16,183 bases of DNA from NCBI GenBank assembly GCA_937892135.1, contig CALAUK010000194.1, positions 1-16,183 of the forward strand, written 5' to 3'. Made by a program: the position numbers and the translations under genes. How positions within the stretch are numbered: the first letter of the stretch is position 1; each line of letters begins with the position of its first letter. The notes beneath the pieces were generated by a model. The model saw only the letters and a list, made by a program, of their open reading frames with translations. It did no database searches and was not told the origin of the DNA. This DNA is from an uncultured Clostridia bacterium (lineage in GTDB: Bacteria; Bacillota; Clostridia; UBA1381; UMGS1253). This document shows, piece by piece, positions 6,497 through 14,357 of the stretch.

Positions 6497-7732
6497 TTAT
6501 TTAATAACTAAAGTCAACCTGTATTCCTCGGGAAGAGTTACTCCTGAGGGAAGTTCGGCAGCAAGTAAAAGAACATGCTCGCCTGAAGAAAGCTCTGCCG
6601 CATCAACAAAAAACTTTATATTTTCAAGACTTTCTTCGGAAACCGAGTTTTTATATTTTAAGCTTACTTCGTCCGGAATATTTTTTAAAGTATACTTATA
6701 TCCATCTTTTTTATTTGTAATTTCAATATTTTTGCCTGCTGATAACGGGATTTTCTTAATATGCATAATAGTTCCCGATACACTTACTGTGTTTGTTTCA
6801 TCAACAACCCATAAGCCGTTTGCATTCTGCTTTATAACATTTATGCCGCTTGGCAGATTGAGCCTCACATCAACGCTTTCGCCTGCCTGAATTTTTTTGA
6901 TATCCTCTCTTGATACGGGAAGCGTTTTAACTTTATCAGCGCTGAATTCTGCTTTTCCTGTCAGGCAAAGCTTAACTGAGCTATCCGAAATTTTTAAGCT
7001 TTCCGCACTGTATGAGTCATCGGAAAAGGCAAGGTTAAGAGCCACATCTTTTACGTTGTAGATTTTGCTTTCCCAGTTAACTTTGTCTGAAGAAATGCGA
7101 AGATTTCGGTCTGTGGTTATGTCATTTCCGTTTTCATCGTAAATTCTTATATTGCTTGTTCCCGATGGAGATGCCGAAACTGCCGTATAGTCTAATGAAA
7201 TTTTTGCGCTCTTTACATTATTCATAGCGGTTTCGGGGCCTGATACAGTAACTGTTTTAAACTTAAGCTCTGCGCTTGCAAGCTTACCTGGTTCATTTGT
7301 TCCCGAATAAAGTATGCCTATTTCAAATTCTTTTGATATAAGCTTTTCAACCTTAACTGATACGGAATAAGGATTTTCTTTCTGAACAGACATATCACTC
7401 TGCGGAAGAGATGTGTCAACATTTATGTCGTATGTACCCTCGCGGAATTCCGAAAAGGTTACAGACGCTTTTATATTGTTTTTAGAAAGTCTTCCGATTG
7501 CAAGCCTTTTGCCTTTAACGGTAACGTCTAAGAACATATCTTCTTCTTTAAAAACTGTGTACCCTGCTCTTTCAAGAGAGTCTAAATTATTGTAATAAAT
7601 GGGCACGTTTCTTATGACCTTTACGCTTTCGGGATTCTGGTCGAAAATAACAAAAATCCAGAAAAGCACTGCAATAAGAAGCGAATAAATTTTAAACGCG
7701 GTATCAGAGGCAAACCATTTTTTGTTTTTCAT
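6497..7732 (-). CDS. cdaR: YbbR-domain protein, CdaA regulator
   Basis: This 411-residue protein has one N-terminal membrane segment (about residues 14-29, FKIYSLLIAVLFWIFV). The rest is extracytoplasmic, made of repeated YbbR domains. The first two are clear (about 36-115 and 125-210: VRNVPIYYNNL-like start, VTVKGKRLAIGRL, VTVSGPETAMNNVKSA). Two more diverged copies seem to fill 215-411. CdaR binds the membrane diadenylate cyclase CdaA and adjusts its activity, usually linking it to envelope state. Its ATG (7730-7732) overlaps the cdaA stop as ATGA, so translation is coupled. AGGGGG upstream serves as ribosome binding site. Compared with the 483-residue Bacillus protein it is shorter but keeps the architecture. 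The usual third gene, glmM, does not follow; a new promoter and a secreted-protein gene do. Confidence 0.92.
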   Translation of the reverse strand: MKNKKWFASDTAFKIYSLLIAVLFWIFVIFDQNPESVKVIRNVPIYYNNLDSLERAGYTVFKEEDMFLDVTVKGKRLAIGRLSKNNIKASVTFSEFREGTYDINVDTSLPQSDMSVQKENPYSVSVKVEKLISKEFEIGILYSGTNEPGKLASAELKFKTVTVSGPETAMNNVKSAKISLDYTAVSASPSGTSNIRIYDENGNDITTDRNLRISSDKVNWESKIYNVKDVALNLAFSDDSYSAESLKISDSSVKLCLTGKAEFSADKVKTLPVSREDIKKIQAGESVDVRLNLPSGINVIKQNANGLWVVDETNTVSVSGTIMHIKKIPLSAGKNIEITNKKDGYKYTLKNIPDEVSLKYKNSVSEESLENIKFFVDAAELSSGEHVLLLAAELPSGVTLPEEYRLTLVIK

Positions 7733-8577
7733 TTAGACGCCCCCTTTTTGAAAAATGGGAAAAGGCTTACTCCCTTTTCGTCATTCGTTTTTTCATCAGT
7801 CATAACCTTTGTAAGTGCCATCTTTAAGGTATCAACTGTAAGATTTCTTGTAAGGTTACCGTCAAGAGCGATTGAAATTTTTCCCGTTTCCTCCGACACA
7901 ACAATAACAGCGGCATCGGAATTTTCAGAAAGGCCTATTGCCGCGCGGTGACGGGTTCCAAGCTCTCTTGAAAGGTCGTTGTTGGGAGTCAGCGGAAGAA
8001 AACAAGCTCCCGCAACTATTTTATTGCCCGAAACAATAACTGCTCCGTCGTGAAGAGGAGTGTTCGGGACAAATATATTAACTAAAAGGTCATAGGAGAT
8101 ATCTGCATTAAGCTCTGTTCCTGTGTTTACTATGTCACCTAGCTTTGTGCTTCTCTGCATACAGATAAGAGCGCCTGTCTTTGTTTTAGAAAGCGTGCCC
8201 ACTGCTGTGCAGACTATATCAATAGTCTCAGAAAGAGTTTCTTCGTTTTCGGAAAAGCCTAAAATTTTACCTGCGTTGCTTCTGCCGATTCTTTCAAGAC
8301 CTCGTCTTAATTCAGGCTGAAAAACAACCAAAAGCGCGAAGAAACCAAGCTGAACAATGTTTTGAAGTATGTATCTTACTGTGTGAAGATTAAACCAGCG
8401 GCTCAGCTGAAGCAATATGAGCACAAGAATAATACCTTTAACCAAAAGCTCAGCTCTCGTTTCTCTGACAAAACGGGCACACTGATACACAGAAAAGGCA
8501 ATAATTAAGATATCTATTAAGTCTGTAATTCTTATGGTGGATATAAAGCTTAAAACATTCGCCATTAAATCTGACAA
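7729..8577 (-). CDS. cdaA: Membrane diadenylate cyclase (c-di-AMP synthase)
   Basis: CdaA condenses two ATP into cyclic di-AMP, which controls potassium and osmolyte transport and wall homeostasis. The protein has 282 residues if TTG 8575-8577 is the start. Three hydrophobic segments fill about residues 17-85, and FQPELRRGLERIGR is the typical linker. The DAC domain carries both signature motifs, D177-G178-A179 (in LHDGAVIV) and R209-H210-R211 (in GTRHRAAIG). VSEETGKISIA closes the domain. The TTG start is chosen because GGCGGTGA, seven of eight matches to the ideal Shine-Dalgarno, lies 5 nt upstream. A longer start, GTG 8584-8586, sits inside that site (285 residues), and ATG 8563-8565 is too far from it. 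It is cotranscribed with cdaR through a 4-bp overlap. Confidence 0.95.
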   Translation of the reverse strand: MSDLMANVLSFISTIRITDLIDILIIAFSVYQCARFVRETRAELLVKGIILVLILLQLSRWFNLHTVRYILQNIVQLGFFALLVVFQPELRRGLERIGRSNAGKILGFSENEETLSETIDIVCTAVGTLSKTKTGALICMQRSTKLGDIVNTGTELNADISYDLLVNIFVPNTPLHDGAVIVSGNKIVAGACFLPLTPNNDLSRELGTRHRAAIGLSENSDAAVIVVSEETGKISIALDGNLTRNLTVDTLKMALTKVMTDEKTNDEKGVSLFPFFKKGASK

Positions 8578-8611
8578 AATTCTCACCGCCTAAATAAAAC
8601 TGTATAAATTA

Positions 8612-8640
8612 ATTATACACCATATCAATATGTATTTCCA
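8612..8640 (-). promoter_or_regulatory. Promoter of cdaA-cdaR
   Basis: On the minus strand TGGAAA (8635-8640) is 17 bp from a perfect TATAAT (8612-8617), about 35 bases before the start codon. It diverges from the kinase promoter in the same intergenic space. Confidence 0.65.
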
Positions 8641-8688
8641 GTGTTTTTTTAGAAAAAATCAAAAATTTTTTTGCTTTTGGGAAAGGAC

Positions 8689-8717
8689 TTGCATAGTTTA
8701 ATCGTTTGTAGTAAAAT
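8689..8717 (+). promoter_or_regulatory. Promoter of the kinase/glycosyltransferase operon
   Basis: TTGCAT (8689-8694) and TAAAAT (8712-8717) are separated by exactly 17 bp, with the predicted start near 8724, 34 bases before the kinase ATG. No operator-like repeat is obvious. Confidence 0.7.
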
Positions 8718-8757
8718 GTATATGAAAATATAAGAAAAATGAAATGAGGGGCAAAAG

Positions 8758-9624
8758 ATGAAAAATAATATTATACCGAAGATTGCAGCGGTGCATGATA
8801 TAAGCGGAGTGGGAAGATGCGGACTTTCTGTTATACTTCCTGTTTTATCGGCTATGGATATGCAGGCATGCCCTGTGCCTACTGCTGTTTTGTCAACCCA
8901 TACGGGAGGTTATTTTGGCTACTCGTTTGTTGACCTTACTGACACGATGGAAAAATATTTTAATCACTGGAAAAAAGAAAATATTGATATAGATTGCTTG
9001 TATACGGGCTTTTTGGGCTCTAAAGAGCAGATAGATATTATTTTAAAATTTATAGATGATTTTAAAATGAATGAAAAGCTTATCGTGGTAGACCCCGTTT
9101 TTGCAGATGACGGAGAAATTTATCAGAGTTTTGATATGTCTATTGCAGAAGAAATGAAAAAGCTTATAAAAAAAGCTCACATTATAACTCCCAATATAAC
9201 CGAGGCAGAATTTTTATTGGGTGAAACTTTAAAAGAAAGTTATACAGCTGAAGAAATTAAAGAAAAGCTTAAAAAGCTTTGCGAACTTGGCCCCAAGGTG
9301 TGCGTTATAACAAGTGTGCCGATGGGAAAAAGCATTTGTGCGGTAGCTTATGAAAAGCAAGACGGCAGAAGCTGGAGAGTAGAATGTGAATATGTTCCTG
9401 CAAAGTATCCGGGAACGGGAGATATATTTACAAGTGTCCTTTCGGGAGCGCTTATGCAAGGGGACTCTCTTCCTGTATCAATGGAAAGAGCGGTAACCTT
9501 TGTGGGTTCAGCTATAAGAGCAACTTTCGGGCACAGAACCGAAATCCGTGAGGGAGTGGCATTCGAAAAGGTTTTGCACAGCTTAAGGGAGCTACCCTCT
9601 GATTTAAGGTACGAACTTTTATAA
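8758..9624 (+). CDS. pdxY: Pyridoxal/pyridoxamine kinase (PfkB family, PdxY/PdxK type)
   Basis: This 288-residue cytosolic kinase phosphorylates the 5' hydroxyl of B6 vitamers (pyridoxal, pyridoxamine, pyridoxine) in the PLP salvage pathway. The N-terminus contains the diagnostic SGVGRCGLSVILPVLSAM and VPTAVLSTHTGGY blocks, as in PdxY-like kinases. ITPNITEAE (about residues 141-149) is the conserved nucleotide-kinase block. PGTGD at 218-222 supplies the anion hole and the catalytic base D222. The length matches E. coli PdxY (287). ATG 8758 follows GAGGGG (8746-8751) by 6 nt. It is first in an operon with the giant glycosyltransferase, whose start is 17 bases after the stop; this link is probably not functional. 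A ThiD-like hydroxymethylpyrimidine kinase is less likely given the THTGG block. Confidence 0.92.
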   Translation: MKNNIIPKIAAVHDISGVGRCGLSVILPVLSAMDMQACPVPTAVLSTHTGGYFGYSFVDLTDTMEKYFNHWKKENIDIDCLYTGFLGSKEQIDIILKFIDDFKMNEKLIVVDPVFADDGEIYQSFDMSIAEEMKKLIKKAHIITPNITEAEFLLGETLKESYTAEEIKEKLKKLCELGPKVCVITSVPMGKSICAVAYEKQDGRSWRVECEYVPAKYPGTGDIFTSVLSGALMQGDSLPVSMERAVTFVGSAIRATFGHRTEIREGVAFEKVLHSLRELPSDLRYELL

Positions 9625-9641
9625 AAATTGGAGTGATTTTT

Positions 9642-12600
9642 TTGCAGACGGCATATATAGGACTTGTTGCTTTTTTAATGATATATTCTCTTATATACTA
9701 TTCTTCTGTAAAGCCAGCACTTGCGGGCGAGGCAAAAGCAAAAAGTCAGCGCGGAGTATTTGTTATTCTGATGACTTTGGCGCTTTTAGTAAGAATAGGT
9801 ATTGCCGTTTCAGTAGAGGGATTTTCTTCTGACATTAATTGTTTTAAAGCATGGGCAGAAATGGCCTATGAGGGTGGACTTAGTAATTTTTACTTATCAG
9901 AAACTTTTGCAGACTATCCTCCGGGATATGTGTATGTTTTATATGTTATAGGCTTTTTAAAAAACCTTTTTAAGCTTGACTATAATTCGCCTGTCTTTCT
10001 TTTTTTAATCAAACTGCCCGCCATAATATGCGATATGCTTTCGGGAATTTTTATTTATAATCTGGCAAGTGAAAAGAAAGAGTTAAAGGGCGTGGCGGCT
10101 TCTCTTGCGGCGATTTATCTTTTAAACCCCGCAATTATAATAAACAGCTCTGCGTGGGGTCAGGTAGACAGTGTTTATACCTTGTTCGTTATAGGATTTA
10201 TTTATCTTCTTATCCGCGATAAGTATATTTTAAGCTGTATTGTTTTTTCTCTGGGCTTTTTAATAAAGCCTCAGGGGGTAATCTTTGCGCCTGTTCTTAT
10301 ATGCTATTTTATTTACAGGGCATTTTTCAAAAAAGATGTAAAAAATCTTTTAAAGGAAACTCTTATAGCATTTGTGTCTTGTGCGGCGCTTGTGTTTTTG
10401 TTAATACTTCCCTTTTCAAAGAATTTTAACTTTTATCCCGTTATAAATCAGTATATAGACACTTTAAAATCATATCCGTACGCTTCTGTTAATGCATATA
10501 ATCTTTTTATGCTTTTCGGGGGAAACTGGCTTAGCATAACAAAGCCGTTTTTATTTTTAACCTTTTCTGTCTGGTCAACGATATTCATTGTGCTGACGGT
10601 GGTTTTTGCGGTTTTCGTTTTTATAAAAAGCAAGGGCGAAAAAAGCTTTTTTGAAATAGGCGCATTTGTAATAATGGCAGTGTTTACGCTTGCGGGAAAA
10701 ATGCACGAAAGATACGCTTTTCCTGTTATGCTTCTTCTTATAATGGCGTTTATTATGAAAAAAGACAAGCGTTATCTTTTTATGTATGTAATGATAAGCG
10801 TGACGCATTTTATAAATGTTTTCTGTGTTCTTTATCTTTATACAGCGCTTAACTCAACTGCACTTCCCAAAGGCTTTTTGCCCTATCTTGTGGCATTTTT
10901 AAATATTGCAATTTTGATTTATATGGCAAATTTTCTTCTTTCACCCAAAAAAGAAGAAAAGAAAGAAAAAAGCTTTTCTTTTATAAAGAGCGAAAAGGGC
11001 GAAAAACTTAAAAAAACTGACTTTATTATAATGGCAGTTGTAACTTTAGTGTATTCTGTTGTGGCGTTTTCTAATCTGGGAGATATGAAAGCTCCTGAGA
11101 CTCATTGTTTTATCCCCGGAGGGACAAGCGTTAAAGTTAAGCTCGAAGAGCCGGCAGCAAAAATGCGCTGGTTTTCGGGTTATACCGAGGAAAGAAATTT
11201 TGATATTACAGGAAAAGAAACAGATGAAGAAAGTTCCGGAAGCGTTTTTACCTGGCACGAGCATAATTTTTATGAAAAACAAGAAGAAACAGAGCTTTAT
11301 TTTTACGAAGATACTGACATTATAGAGCTTGCATTTTTTAATGAAAAAGGTGAATATATAAAGACACATATAACAGCAGACGATGTTGAGGTTAAAAGTC
11401 TTACAGACGAAAAACACCTTGTTAAAACAGAAGATTCTTATAAAAACTCTATGTATTTTGATGAAATATATCACGGGCGCACTGCTTATGAATATATACA
11501 TTCTCTTGACCCGTATGAAAACACTCATCCGCCGTTAGGAAAGCTTATTATTTCATTGGGAATTATGATTTTTGGTATGACTCCTTTCGGATGGAGGTTT
11601 TCGGGAACGCTTTTTGGAGTTTTAATGCTTCCGTGTATTTATATATTCTCTAAAAAGATGTTCAAAAGCACGAAGATAGCAACATTTTCTATGCTTTTGA
11701 TGACATTTGACTTTATGCATTTTACGCAGACAAGAATTGCTACAATAGATGTTTTTGTCACGCTGTTTATAATTTTGATGTTTTATTTTATGTATTCATA
11801 TCAGAAGCTCAGCTTTTATGATACTCCGCTTTTAAAAACATTTATTCCGCTTGGGCTTTCGGGCTTGTTCTTTGGCCTTGCAGTAGCGTCAAAGTGGACG
11901 GGAATATACGGCGGAGCGGGGCTTTTTGTGATATTTTTATTAAGCGTAGGAAGAAGAATCTATGAGTATAATAAGATAACAAACGGAAAGGGTTTTTCAA
12001 AAGAGGAGAAAGAAAAAGTTTCCTGCTTAAAGAAAAATTTAAGTCTTACTGTTTTGTTTTGCATAGGTGCATTTGTTATCTTACCTGTTTTAATATATAT
12101 ACTCTCATATATTCCATATCTTAAAGCACCCGGAATGGACGGAATAAAGAGCATAATAGAAAATCAGGCGTATATGTTTGACTATCACGCAAATCTTGAT
12201 GCAACGCACCCTTATTCTTCAGAATGGTATACGTGGCCTATTAATATAAAGCCCGTGTGGTATTACACAAGCGAGGCAAAGGACGGTATACGCCAAACTA
12301 TTGCAAGCTTTGGAAATCCTGTTATCTGGTGGCTGGGACTTATAGCTCTTGTGTGGGTGTTTATCCGTGCGGTAAAAAACAGAGGCGAAAAAGAAATGTT
12401 TTTATCAGTTTCGTTTCTGGCGCAGTTTCTTCCTTGGGTAGGAGTGGCAAGATGTGTGTTCTTGTACCACTACTTCCCGTCGGTACCTTTTATAATTTTG
12501 GCGCTTTCGCACTTTTATTATAAAAAAAGAGACGAGAACTTATGGGATACTTTGTTTCTTATAGTTTTGTGTATATGTTTAATTTTGTTTGTTATGTATT

Positions 12601-12677
12601 ACCCCGTTTTATCGGGTTTTGGAGCCTACGAGGGATATATTGATGCTCTTAAAATACTGCCTGAGTGGCACTTTTAG
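9642..12677 (+). CDS. Double GT-C membrane glycosyltransferase: GT-C module fused to a PMT (GT39) protein mannosyltransferase module
   Basis: This 1011-residue polytopic protein has two GT-C halves. Module 1 (about 1-433) has D64 in SSDINCFKAW in the first outer loop, YPPGY at 92-96, WGQVDS, IKPQG and a KMHERY motif (H355). These are typical of polyprenyl-phosphate-dependent GT-C enzymes. A Lys/Glu linker spans 434-460. Module 2 has one membrane helix (about 461-480), then a soluble segment of about 120 residues. The PMT catalytic pair D607-E608 (FDEIYHG), HPPLGK (629-634), TRIATIDVF and the PYSSEWYTWPI/PVWYY block follow. By family, module 2 transfers a hexose, usually mannose, from a lipid phosphate to Ser/Thr of exported proteins outside the membrane. 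TTG 9642-9644 is taken as start because GGAG (9630-9633) lies 8 nt upstream; GTG 9633 overlaps that site. The polyprenyl-phosphate sugar synthase follows 14 bases later. Sugar and acceptor are not known. Confidence 0.9.
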   Translation: MQTAYIGLVAFLMIYSLIYYSSVKPALAGEAKAKSQRGVFVILMTLALLVRIGIAVSVEGFSSDINCFKAWAEMAYEGGLSNFYLSETFADYPPGYVYVLYVIGFLKNLFKLDYNSPVFLFLIKLPAIICDMLSGIFIYNLASEKKELKGVAASLAAIYLLNPAIIINSSAWGQVDSVYTLFVIGFIYLLIRDKYILSCIVFSLGFLIKPQGVIFAPVLICYFIYRAFFKKDVKNLLKETLIAFVSCAALVFLLILPFSKNFNFYPVINQYIDTLKSYPYASVNAYNLFMLFGGNWLSITKPFLFLTFSVWSTIFIVLTVVFAVFVFIKSKGEKSFFEIGAFVIMAVFTLAGKMHERYAFPVMLLLIMAFIMKKDKRYLFMYVMISVTHFINVFCVLYLYTALNSTALPKGFLPYLVAFLNIAILIYMANFLLSPKKEEKKEKSFSFIKSEKGEKLKKTDFIIMAVVTLVYSVVAFSNLGDMKAPETHCFIPGGTSVKVKLEEPAAKMRWFSGYTEERNFDITGKETDEESSGSVFTWHEHNFYEKQEETELYFYEDTDIIELAFFNEKGEYIKTHITADDVEVKSLTDEKHLVKTEDSYKNSMYFDEIYHGRTAYEYIHSLDPYENTHPPLGKLIISLGIMIFGMTPFGWRFSGTLFGVLMLPCIYIFSKKMFKSTKIATFSMLLMTFDFMHFTQTRIATIDVFVTLFIILMFYFMYSYQKLSFYDTPLLKTFIPLGLSGLFFGLAVASKWTGIYGGAGLFVIFLLSVGRRIYEYNKITNGKGFSKEEKEKVSCLKKNLSLTVLFCIGAFVILPVLIYILSYIPYLKAPGMDGIKSIIENQAYMFDYHANLDATHPYSSEWYTWPINIKPVWYYTSEAKDGIRQTIASFGNPVIWWLGLIALVWVFIRAVKNRGEKEMFLSVSFLAQFLPWVGVARCVFLYHYFPSVPFIILALSHFYYKKRDENLWDTLFLIVLCICLILFVMYYPVLSGFGAYEGYIDALKILPEWHF

Positions 12678-12691
12678 GCATGGAGGTTTTT

Positions 12692-13636
12692 ATGGTTAAA
12701 TACAGTGTTATAGTTCCTCTTTTTAATGAAGAAGAGGTCGCAGGTGAATGCTACAACAGAATAAAATCCGTTATGGAAAAAACGGGTGACAGCTATGAAA
12801 TTATTTTTGTAAACGACGGAAGCCGTGATGATACGTTAAAAATCATTAAAGCACTGGCGGAGGCTGATAAAAGTCTTAAAGTTTTAAGCTTTTCAAGAAA
12901 TTTCGGGCATCAGGCGGCTATAAGTGCGGGAATGAAATTCTCTTCAGGGCAGGCAGTTGTTGTGATTGACGCTGATATGCAAGACCCTCCCGAAGTGATT
13001 TTGGAAATGATAGAGCTTTGGAAAAAAGGAAACGATGTTGTTTACGGAAAGCGTACTTTAAGAAAGGGCGAAAGCGGATTTAAAAAGGTAACGGCAAAGC
13101 TTTTTTATCGTGCGCTGTCAAGCATAAGTGACATTAAAATCCCCGTAGATGCGGGCGATTTCAGGCTTTTGGACAGAAAGGTCTGCGATGCGGTAAACTC
13201 CATGACAGAAAAGAGCAGATATGTAAGAGGCTTAGTCAGCTGGGCGGGTTTTTCGCAGACGGAGGTTTTATATACAAGAGAAAAACGCTTTGCAGGAAAA
13301 ACCAAATACCCTCTTTCTAAAATGATAAGGTTTGCTTTAGATGCCGTAACCTCTTTTTCAATAAAGCCCTTAAAAATTTCTGCATATTGCGGATATTTTC
13401 TTTCGTTTTCAAGCTTTTTATATCTTATTTATATTGTTTTACGAAAGCTTATATTAGATGATTTTGAAATTGGCTGGGCATCTTTTATGGCAATAAGCTT
13501 GTTTTTTAACGGAATTATTCTTATTGCGCTCGGTATTTTAGGCGAATATATAGGAAGAATCTATGAAGAAACTAAAGGCAGACCTATGTTTATTGTAGAC
13601 GAAAAAATTAACTTTGAAGAGGATAAAAATAAATAA
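12692..13636 (+). CDS. GT2 polyprenyl-phosphate hexose synthase (DPM1/GtrB-like)
   Basis: This 314-residue enzyme links a hexose from a nucleotide sugar to undecaprenyl phosphate on the cytoplasmic face, making the donor for GT-C enzymes. The GT-A domain runs from YSVIVPLFNEEE through NDGSRDDT to the metal-binding D93-A-D95 (VIDADMQDPPE). A further block, DAGDFRLLDRK, is typical of DPM1/GtrB proteins. Two membrane helices near the C-terminus (about 228-250 and 262-285) end in GILGEYIGRIYEETKGRP, characteristic of the GtrB/YkcC/CsbB group. ATG 12692-12694 is chosen because GGAGG (12682-12686) is 5 nt upstream. In-frame starts further up (12665, 12680) lack this. The gene is 14 bases behind the double GT-C gene and is surely cotranscribed. 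The pair looks like a donor-maker plus donor-user. The hexose identity (mannose, glucose or other) cannot be read from the sequence. Confidence 0.93.
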   Translation: MVKYSVIVPLFNEEEVAGECYNRIKSVMEKTGDSYEIIFVNDGSRDDTLKIIKALAEADKSLKVLSFSRNFGHQAAISAGMKFSSGQAVVVIDADMQDPPEVILEMIELWKKGNDVVYGKRTLRKGESGFKKVTAKLFYRALSSISDIKIPVDAGDFRLLDRKVCDAVNSMTEKSRYVRGLVSWAGFSQTEVLYTREKRFAGKTKYPLSKMIRFALDAVTSFSIKPLKISAYCGYFLSFSSFLYLIYIVLRKLILDDFEIGWASFMAISLFFNGIILIALGILGEYIGRIYEETKGRPMFIVDEKINFEEDKNK

Positions 13637-13681
13637 ATTTGAAAAAATTTCACAAAAACTCTTTTCTTTTTATGAAAGTTG

Positions 13682-13690
13682 TGGTATAAT
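13682..13690 (+). promoter_or_regulatory. Extended -10 promoter of hpf
   Basis: TGGTATAAT is a perfect extended -10, with the start expected near 13697 and a leader of about 65 nt. No good -35 hexamer is found at 16-18 bp spacing. I see no convincing sigma-H or sigma-B signature, though hpf is often under stress control in Bacillota. Confidence 0.6.
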
Positions 13691-13693
13691 ATG

Positions 13694-13722
13694 TACAAGG
13701 AAAGTGTAAAAACTTTCTTGTA
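13694..13722 (+). promoter_or_regulatory. Hairpin at the 5' end of the hpf leader
   Basis: TACAAGGAAAGT (13694-13705) pairs with ACTTTCTTGTA (13712-13722), with one bulged G and a 6-nt loop. It would form at the very start of the transcript. No T run follows at once, so it is more likely a stability or regulatory structure than a terminator. Confidence 0.45.
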
Positions 13723-13761
13723 GCTTAGCTGCAGACATCAAGGAAAAAGGAGTTGACTTTT

Positions 13762-14301
13762 ATGAAATTTATTATCACAGGCAAAAAAATTGAGGTTACA
13801 GACGGTATTAAAGACAAGATTTATAAAAAACTTGGTAAGCTTGAAAAGTTTTTTAAAGATGAACCTCAGGTAAAGGTCACTGTCAGCGCAGTTAAAGACA
13901 GGCACACTCTTGAAGTAACAATTTTCTCTAAAGGCGTTATATACCGCGCGGAAGAAACAGATACTGATTTGTATGTATGCATAGACAGAATTGTTGATGT
14001 TATCGAGCGTCAGATGAGAAGACATAAAACACATCTTGAAAAGAAGCTTAAAAAAGAAGCCTTTGATGCTCCTTATGAAAATGCATCCTTGCCCGTAACA
14101 GAAGAGGAAGACTACAAGGTTGTTAAAGTTAAAAAGTTTGCCTTTAAGCCTATGGATGTTGAGGAAGCGATTTTGCAGATGAATATGCTTGGGCACGAGT
14201 TTTTCGTGTTTAACAATGCAGATGGCGGAGATATTTGCGTTGTTTATAAGAGAAAAGACGGAAACTACGGTCTTATCGAGCAGGGCGAAGACGAAGAATA
14301 A
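13762..14301 (+). CDS. hpf: Ribosome hibernation promoting factor, long form
   Basis: This 179-residue protein binds the decoding channel of the 30S subunit and dimerises 70S ribosomes into inactive 100S particles in slow growth. The N-terminal S30AE domain (about 1-97) begins MKFIITGKKIEVTDGIKDKI, with the expected beta-alpha-beta pattern and a basic helix (DVIERQMRRHKTHLEKKLKK). After a short acidic linker (about 110-120) the C-terminal dimerisation domain is complete (VVKVKKFAFKPMDVEEAILQ, then LGHEFFVFNNADGGDICVVY, ending YGLIEQ). ATG 13762-13764 follows AAAGGAG by 9 nt. The in-frame TTG at 13753 directly abuts that site and is rejected. It has its own promoter and leader hairpin. A GC-rich stem-loop follows the stop. 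Confidence 0.96.
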   Translation: MKFIITGKKIEVTDGIKDKIYKKLGKLEKFFKDEPQVKVTVSAVKDRHTLEVTIFSKGVIYRAEETDTDLYVCIDRIVDVIERQMRRHKTHLEKKLKKEAFDAPYENASLPVTEEEDYKVVKVKKFAFKPMDVEEAILQMNMLGHEFFVFNNADGGDICVVYKRKDGNYGLIEQGEDEE

Positions 14302-14303
14302 AA

Positions 14304-14330
14304 AAAGGGCGTGCCGAAAGCACGCCCTTT
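14304..14330 (+). terminator. Strong GC-rich hairpin after hpf, leaky terminator candidate
   Basis: An 11-bp perfect stem (14304-14314 with 14320-14330, core GGGCGTGC/GCACGCCC) closes the loop CGAAA. Downstream on the plus strand there are only three T, all inside the stem, then GATAATATAA. On the minus strand six T follow. Plus-strand termination may therefore be incomplete, leaving read-through into the rnmV-like gene, which has no clear promoter of its own. Confidence 0.7.
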
Positions 14331-14357
14331 GATAATATAACAAACCGGGAGATTAAA

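Noticed and set aside
13637..13681. Possible terminator after the GT2 gene
   Set aside because: Only a weak CACAA/TTGTG pairing with many mismatches and no following T run; it overlaps the hpf promoter region.
13738..14343. Minus-strand reading frame of 201 codons opposite hpf
   Set aside because: It is rich in Phe, Asn and Cys as expected from the complement of Lys/Glu-rich coding DNA, and hpf is fully intact on the other strand.
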